DNA from: Byssothecium circinans
Lineage: Eukaryota > Ascomycota > Dothideomycetes > Pleosporales > Massarinaceae
Direction of reading: 5' to 3'
Assembly: GCA_010015675.1 (NCBI GenBank)
Contig: ML977048.1
Location: 51,175 to 62,951 of the forward strand
DNA: 11,777 bases
This document shows positions 6,755 through 11,777 of the stretch, in pieces (the first letter of the stretch is position 1; the number at the start of each line of letters is the position of its first letter). The notes beneath the pieces are model-generated. The model searched no databases. It had not been told where the DNA came from and worked only from the letters and a program-made list of their open reading frames with translations. Both the position numbers and the translations under genes were made by a program.

Positions 6755-8355
6755 GTATTATAAGGGAGCTGTATTTAAGTAAATTAATATATTTAGCTAT
6801 TAGTATAAGATTGTAAGTATAACTACTAAATTAAGTATAGAGTGTACTAGATTAAGGTACAGGCTAGCCACTAGCTAATAAGATAAAGCTAGCGCCTTAG
6901 TAGGAGCTAGCATCTTAATCTATAATATTACCCTTCCTAAATACTATATTACGTTCCTTATAATATCTAATAAAACAACTAACTAACTATACTAAATAGT
7001 ACTTGCCTATACTAAACTATACTAAACTACTATAGCTTTCTATGTTAGTAGTAGTAAGCCTCTAAGGATAATAGGCTCTTTAATATATAGTAATATAGGT
7101 CCTATATAAAGCAATACTATAATATATCTAGAGTTTAACTTTTACTTATATACTAGTCCTCTATTATTAGGATAGTTAAGTACTCTTACTAGTATACTAT
7201 AGAAAGGCTATATATTTCTTATATTCTACCCTTAGCCTTTATATATATGCTATAGACCCTACTATATTAAGGTATTACTTATAGTATTCCTCTAATAAAT
7301 CTTAATAGCTAGTTACGTCTATATATAATGTCTAGTTAGGCTAATTATAGCCTTTCTATTATACTTAGTAGTAAAGGAGGCCTTTACGTCTATTAATAGG
7401 ATCCTCTACTTATTAGTTAATCTTTAAATTAATAATTTTAGTAATCTTATAGACTAGAGTCTTATTATTATTAATAGCTACTAGGCTTTAGGGTTCCTAC
7501 ACTTATCCTAGAAAGAGACATATATCCTAATAATAAAGTAGCTAAGAATAAAAAATAGGGTAGATGTATTAGAGGTCTAACTATAATAGGTCTAACTTAC
7601 ATGCCTTACTATTATAATAGATAGTAATTACCTTAAATAGGCCTAGATTCTTTAAGGAGAGGCTATAGGCTATAGGCTTTATTATAGATTTAGATATTAT
7701 AAGCGTTAAGTATAACCTAATTACTAACTTAATAGAGAGGAGTAGGTTATTATAAATAATTTACGTACTTCTTTATTTAGAAGTATATCTATATTATATT
7801 CTAATAGAGGAAATCCTTAAGGTATAAAATTCTTGCTAGTAATACGTTAGTAGCTTATATATTACGTTAAGCCTTCTAGCTACTATTATAGGGTAGTCCT
7901 ATAACTAGCTTTATACTATCTTAAGGCTAATAGCCCTTTATAGCTTTAAAAGGTAGAAGGCCTATTATAGATAACTTAGTTAGATTAATTATAGTAGATA
8001 TAGGCGTAAATATACTATTTTAATACTTAATTAGTAATTTCTATCTACCTATCTATCTCTAGGTACGCTATAGTAGATAGTAGTAGTATTATACTAATAT
8101 ATTAATAGAGTTATTTCTAGAAATAGGAAACAAACTATATACTTCTATCTAAGATAATATTAATAGAGTAACCCTTTTTACGCTAGATATATTTAATAAA
8201 GGCTTATATAACCACCTCTACGTCTAGAGCTTATAGAGGTATAAACTTTTTTTTTTAATAGTTAGTCTACTACTACTATAATATATTTATACATATAACT
8301 ATAATAGGTTAATTTTAGTAGTAGGGTAATAAAGTTAACTAATATTAATATCTAA
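6755..8355 (-). mobile_element. RIP-degraded Ty3/gypsy retrotransposon: integrase core, C-terminus and 3' part
   Basis: Reading the - strand from 8355 down, integrase motifs appear between stops. NIILDRS-stop-FVSYF at about 8161-8120 corresponds to the DRG.QFVS..W catalytic-Asp block. STIAYLEIDR-stop-IEITN at about 8080-8030 corresponds to the ..AYHPETDGQTE..N block with the catalytic Glu. At 7660-7588, SLKNLGLFKVITIYYNSKAC and KLDL match the integrase C-terminal SPK..GPFKV..... YxLDLP type segment. A chromodomain may follow (7450-7250), but it is too decayed to be sure. About 6755-7000 probably includes the 3' LTR; I could not fix its ends. The order and strand continue the RT/RNase H block at 9433-11138, so both are one element split by insertion E. 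Confidence 0.83.
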
Positions 8356-8357
8356 TA

Positions 8358-9430
8358 ACGTAAAGCACCACCGAAGCGGCCACCCCACCGAAGTGGCCAC
8401 TTTTTGCTTGGCGGAAAATCAAAGATTTAACCTTTGATAATAATTTAAATATAAGAGCTATTAAGTTGAAATTTTAAATACAGATATATATAATATAGAG
8501 TAAAAGGATTATAAAAAGATATTCTAGGATTTCTAATAGCTTAGTAAGCTATATAGGTTTAGAGAATACTAGGGTTATTTTAGTATATAGCGTATAAATA
8601 CCTACTAAACTAGCTAAACAAGTTATAATAACTTTAGAGCTAGTTTATATATATATAATACACCTATTAGTACTAAAATTATAGCGTGTAGCCTAGACCT
8701 ATTAGAGAATTAGCGTAGGGAGGGTAGAGATTCCTAAAATTAGAAAAATATAATTAACTATTTTATCTAGCTAGATATTCTTACTTTCTTTCTTTTAATA
8801 ATCTTTATATATATATATATAAAAGTAATATAAATAGTTAGCTACTAGAAAATAGCTTATATAAGCTATATTATAAGGCAGTGTACGTATTTTTATAAAA
8901 ACCTCTACTTCCTAAGCTAGATCTTCAGTTTTAGAGGTAATTACTTACTTTAAACTTATATATAGCTTTATTTAGTATATACTATCTTCCTCCCAAGAAG
9001 AAAGTATAGGTTTCTAATATATATAACTTTATTTAGAAGGTTTTCTAACTTTTCTTACCTCCTACCTTACACTTACTATTATAGCGTTAAACCTAGGCTG
9101 CACGCTATAATAACTTAATAGCTACTAACTAATATACTAATAAGTAAGTCCTTAAAGTTATATAGTATATTACTAACGTTTAGCTATATATCTATAGTAT
9201 AAGGTAGGTTTTAGCTACTAATACTTTATAGATTAATAACTATTTTATTACGTAAGCTATAGCTATAAGAATTTAATAGCTATTAGAATATATATATATC
9301 TATCTAGGTTTAAAATTTCAAAAGAAAATATTAAGGTTTAGCTTTGTTATTAAGATAATACTCTTTGGTTTTCGCTGCCAAGCAAAAGTGGCCGTCTCGG
9401 TGGTTTGGTCGTCTCGGTAGTGGAATACGT
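8358..9430 (+). mobile_element. element E: 1,073 bp foldback, non-autonomous TIR element inserted in the gypsy integrase
   Basis: Left end 8358 (ACGTAAAGCACCACCGAAG), right end 9430 (..GGAATACGT), TA on both sides (8356-8357, 9431-9432). The two TIRs share ACGTA, CACC/CACT, CCGA, GGCCACTTTT and GCTTGGC, and each holds two copies of a CCACCGA..GGCC unit; the left one contains a GGCCAC..GTGGCC hairpin (8378-8398). Homology continues inward as an imperfect foldback: ATTATAGCGTGTAGCCTAG (8678-8696) is mirrored at 9093-9111, offsets 320 and 319 from the two ends. There is no coding sequence, and 1.07 kb is too short for a transposase gene. It splits the integrase between the zinc-binding part (9433 upward) and the catalytic core (8355 downward). 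Confidence 0.87.
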
Positions 9431-9432
9431 TA

Positions 9433-11138
9433 ATAGCTAATATAATAGTAAGTAGAGTATTTTCCTCTATAGCCTAATATAGGTGCGTTATAGTATTATT
9501 GTAGTAAATCTGCCTAGAGGTAATTATCTAGTAGTATAAATATCCTATTCTTAAAGTATAGGATTTTATTTTCCTAGCAATAGTCCTTAAGTTTAATATA
9601 TAGATTATTATTCTTAATAACTACGTAGGGAATATAGTAGTCTTTATTACCTAAGCTTTTTACTACTACTTATATAACTTTATTATTAGTAGAAAGGTAT
9701 TATACGCGTTATAGTATATCTAGTATTAAGCCTATATTTAGATTATTATAATTATTATTATATATGCTATCCCCCTCTATAGGGTCTACGTCCTTATAGG
9801 CCTTATAGTTATTAATAGAAGCTAAGTCTATATAGATATTAATTATATTATTAAGCTATTATTTACTTATATTATAAATTATAGTAGTAATATATGCAAT
9901 AGACATCTCTAGGGTTTTAGTAATAATATAGGTAAGGTAGATAGTAAGACGTATATCTCTTACATTAGATTCTACCTTATAACCCAGCAGGATAGTTTAT
10001 TATTAGTATTAGATTTAGTTATTAAACGCGTTATTAGGTAAATTACCTAGTTAATAAGTAAGGCTATCTAGCTTAGTACTTTGTTTACTAGGCTAGTATT
10101 TAATAATAACGTTAAATTATAAGAGGAATTCTGCCTATTAAGCTTATTAGTAGTTAAGCTGTTTAGATATTATAAAATATTTAAGTGCTTTATAATCTAA
10201 GAAGACTTTAATTAGGTTATTAGTACCTGCTAGCTTAAGTCTCTATTCCTTAAAGGCCTTAATAATTATAAGAAGTTCCTTATTATAGATTAGGTAGTTA
10301 GTTTCTACTAGGGCTATCTTTATTAAGAAAAAGGCAACTAGACGTAATACGCCTTTATACTATTAAGAGAGAATCCTACTTACAATATAGTTAGAGGCGT
10401 TAGTCTTAATAATACTTTTTAGATCTATATTAAAGTATATTAGGATAGGAGCTATTATAAAGGCTTACTTAAGCGCGTTAAAAGCGCCTTTAGCCTTAGC
10501 TATTACGTTAAACTTAAGGCCTTAATTACCTAATTTAATTAGCTTAATAAGTAGTTATATAATTATAGAGAACTAGAATATAAATTACTAGTAAAAGTTT
10601 AAGAATCTAATAAAAGCCTATATATCCTTTATACACTATAGGTTAGCCTATTTAAGGATAGCTTTAACTTTATCTAGATCTATTTCTAGGCTATTAGTAG
10701 TAAGTACTAGGCCTAGGTACTTTACCTTTTTAACTAAAAACTTATATTTATAGATATTAAGATATAGCCCTATGTCTTGCAGATGCGTTAGGACTTTTAT
10801 ATAGTACTTCTAGTATTTATCTTTATTCTTACTAAAGACTAGAATATTATCTAGGTACGTAGAGCAAAAGTTATTAAGGTATTCCTATAGTAGACTATTA
10901 ATATATTACTAAAAGATACTAGGAGTATTATATAGCCTAAATAGTATAACTACGTATTTAAATAAGCTAAAATACGTTATAAATACAGTTTTTTTATAAT
11001 GTTTATCCTTAATCTATATTTAGTTAAAAGCCACAATAATATTAAACTTAGAAAAGATACTAATATTATTTAGGTAGGCTAAGGTCTCTTTAATATTTAG
11101 GGGAATATTATAGCTCTTAATTATCTAAGCGTTTAGCT
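9433..11138 (-). mobile_element. RIP-degraded Ty3/gypsy retrotransposon: reverse transcriptase, RNase H, integrase N-terminus
   Basis: The - strand reads as pol through many stops. RT comes first: IPLNIKETLAYLN near 11095-11055, FNIIVAFN at 11046-11023 (motif A, Asp to Asn), FKYVVILFRLYNTPSIF near 10960-10910, and TYLDNILVFS at 10860-10831 (YLDD box, second Asp to Asn), followed by KVKYLGLVL. RNase H comes next: FIIAPILIYFNIDL, TNASNYIVSRIL at about 10404-10370 (TDAS to TNAS), VAFFLIKIALVETNYLIYNK, ELLIIIKAFK ending near 10249, and LDYKALKYF. The integrase zinc-binding region follows (ADLLQ-stop-YYNAPILGYRGK, ending at the E junction). Domain order RT-RNase H-INT identifies Ty3/gypsy. Gag and protease would lie right of 11141. 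The element is dead. Confidence 0.9.
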
Positions 11139-11140
11139 TA

Positions 11141-11777
11141 ACGTATTCCACCACCGAGACGGCCACTTTTGCTTGGCAGCGAAAACCAAAGAGTATTATC
11201 TTAATAACAAAGCTAAACCTTAATATTTTCTTTTGAAGATTTAAACCTAGATAGATATATATATAATCTAATAGCTATTAAGTTTTTATAGCTATAGCTT
11301 ACGTAATAAAATAGTTATTAACCTATAAAATATTAGTAGCTAAAACCTACCTTATACTATAGATTCATACCTAAACGTTAGTAATATACTATATAACTTT
11401 AAGGACTTACTTATTAGTATATTATTTAGTAGCTATTAAGTTATTATAGCGTGCAGCCTAGGTTTAACACTATAATAGTAAGTGTAAGGTAGGGAGTAAG
11501 AAAAATTAGAAAACCTTCTAAATAAAGTTATATATATTAGATATCTCTACTCTCTTCTTATAAGGAAGATAGTATATACTAAATAAAGCTATATATAAGT
11601 TTAAAATAAGTAAATACCTCTAAAACTAAAAGATCTAGCTTAATAAGTATAGGTTTTTATAAAAATCTTAACACTGCCTTATAATATAGCTTATATAAGC
11701 TATTCTCTAATAGTTAACTATTTATATTACTACTATATATATATATAAAGATTATTAAAAGAAAGAAAGTAAGAATA
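11141..11777 (-). mobile_element. element D: inverted second copy of E, truncated by window end
   Basis: It starts ACGTATTCCACCACCGAG after TA (11139-11140), in the RT part of the gypsy element just before the YVKLNA segment. Its 637 bp are the reverse complement of the right part of E (8776-9430) with clear near-identity throughout, ending at the window edge in AAAGAAAGTAAGAATA, which pairs with 8776-8792. D has a single CCACCGAGACGGCC unit in its TIR, whereas E has two, which explains the roughly 20 bp length difference. The remainder of about 430 bp should follow outside the window. Confidence 0.87.

Larger units (their letters stand above)
8776..11777. repeat. long inverted repeat: arms 8776-9430 and 11141-11777, 1.71 kb spacer
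   Basis: The right part of element E and the visible part of element D are inverted copies with few differences and one gap of about 20 bp. The spacer is the gypsy RT/RNase H block. The arms would extend further to the right if D is complete. Confidence 0.87.

Noticed and set aside
6755..7000. Exact 3' LTR boundaries
   Set aside because: No second LTR in the window to compare with, and RIP obscures TG..CA ends and the polypurine tract.
7240..7450. Chromodomain at the integrase C-terminus
   Set aside because: Some residues fit a chromovirus tail, but the stretch is too mutated to call by eye; mentioned only as possible.

Overview
The window looks like nuclear DNA of a filamentous ascomycete (Pezizomycotina). 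The TF gene carries short GT-AG introns (58 and 68 bp, one with a perfect TACTAAC branch site). The genes belong to fungal families: a Zn2Cys6 regulator, an AttH/CrtC-like secreted protein and a HET-domain relic. The flanking DNA is extremely AT-rich, rich in TpA and poor in CpA/TpG, which is the footprint of repeat-induced point mutation (RIP) on transposons.

Layout. (1) 1-863: the 3' end of a RIP-destroyed Fot1/pogo-type DNA transposon, with the transposase C-terminus on the + strand and a terminal inverted repeat (TIR) ending at 863. (2) 866-1320: an AT-rich to balanced transition containing a G-rich heptamer array at 1101-1149 with G-quadruplex potential. (3) about 1.3-6.3 kb: a gene island of normal composition. 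It holds a HET-domain pseudogene (1321-1908, +), an intact single-exon gene for a secreted, glycosylated AttH/CrtC-like protein of the group that includes fungal Diels-Alderases (2249-3409, -), a 1.2 kb divergent intergenic region with a 260 bp MITE-like element (4041-4300), and an intact three-exon Zn2Cys6 transcription factor of 444 aa (4640-6100, +). (4) 6319-11777: a nest of transposons. Three TIR elements (A, B, C) are inserted one inside another at TA sites. Element C is in turn interrupted by a RIP-killed Ty3/gypsy retrotransposon on the - strand, whose RT, RNase H and integrase can be read through the stops. That retroelement is itself interrupted by two oppositely oriented copies (E, 8358-9430; D, 11141 to beyond the window) of a foldback element of about 1.07 kb.

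How the parts connect. The RIP-mutated TIR at 817-863 aligns without gaps to the TIRs of the right-hand elements, with nearly all differences being C/T or G/A. The transposase relic on the left therefore belongs to the family that probably mobilised the non-autonomous elements on the right. The AttH/CrtC-like gene and the divergent regulator may be a fragment of, or the edge of, a secondary-metabolite locus, but no backbone synthase is in the window, so this is inference. No RNA genes, CRISPR arrays or other intact protein genes could be supported.
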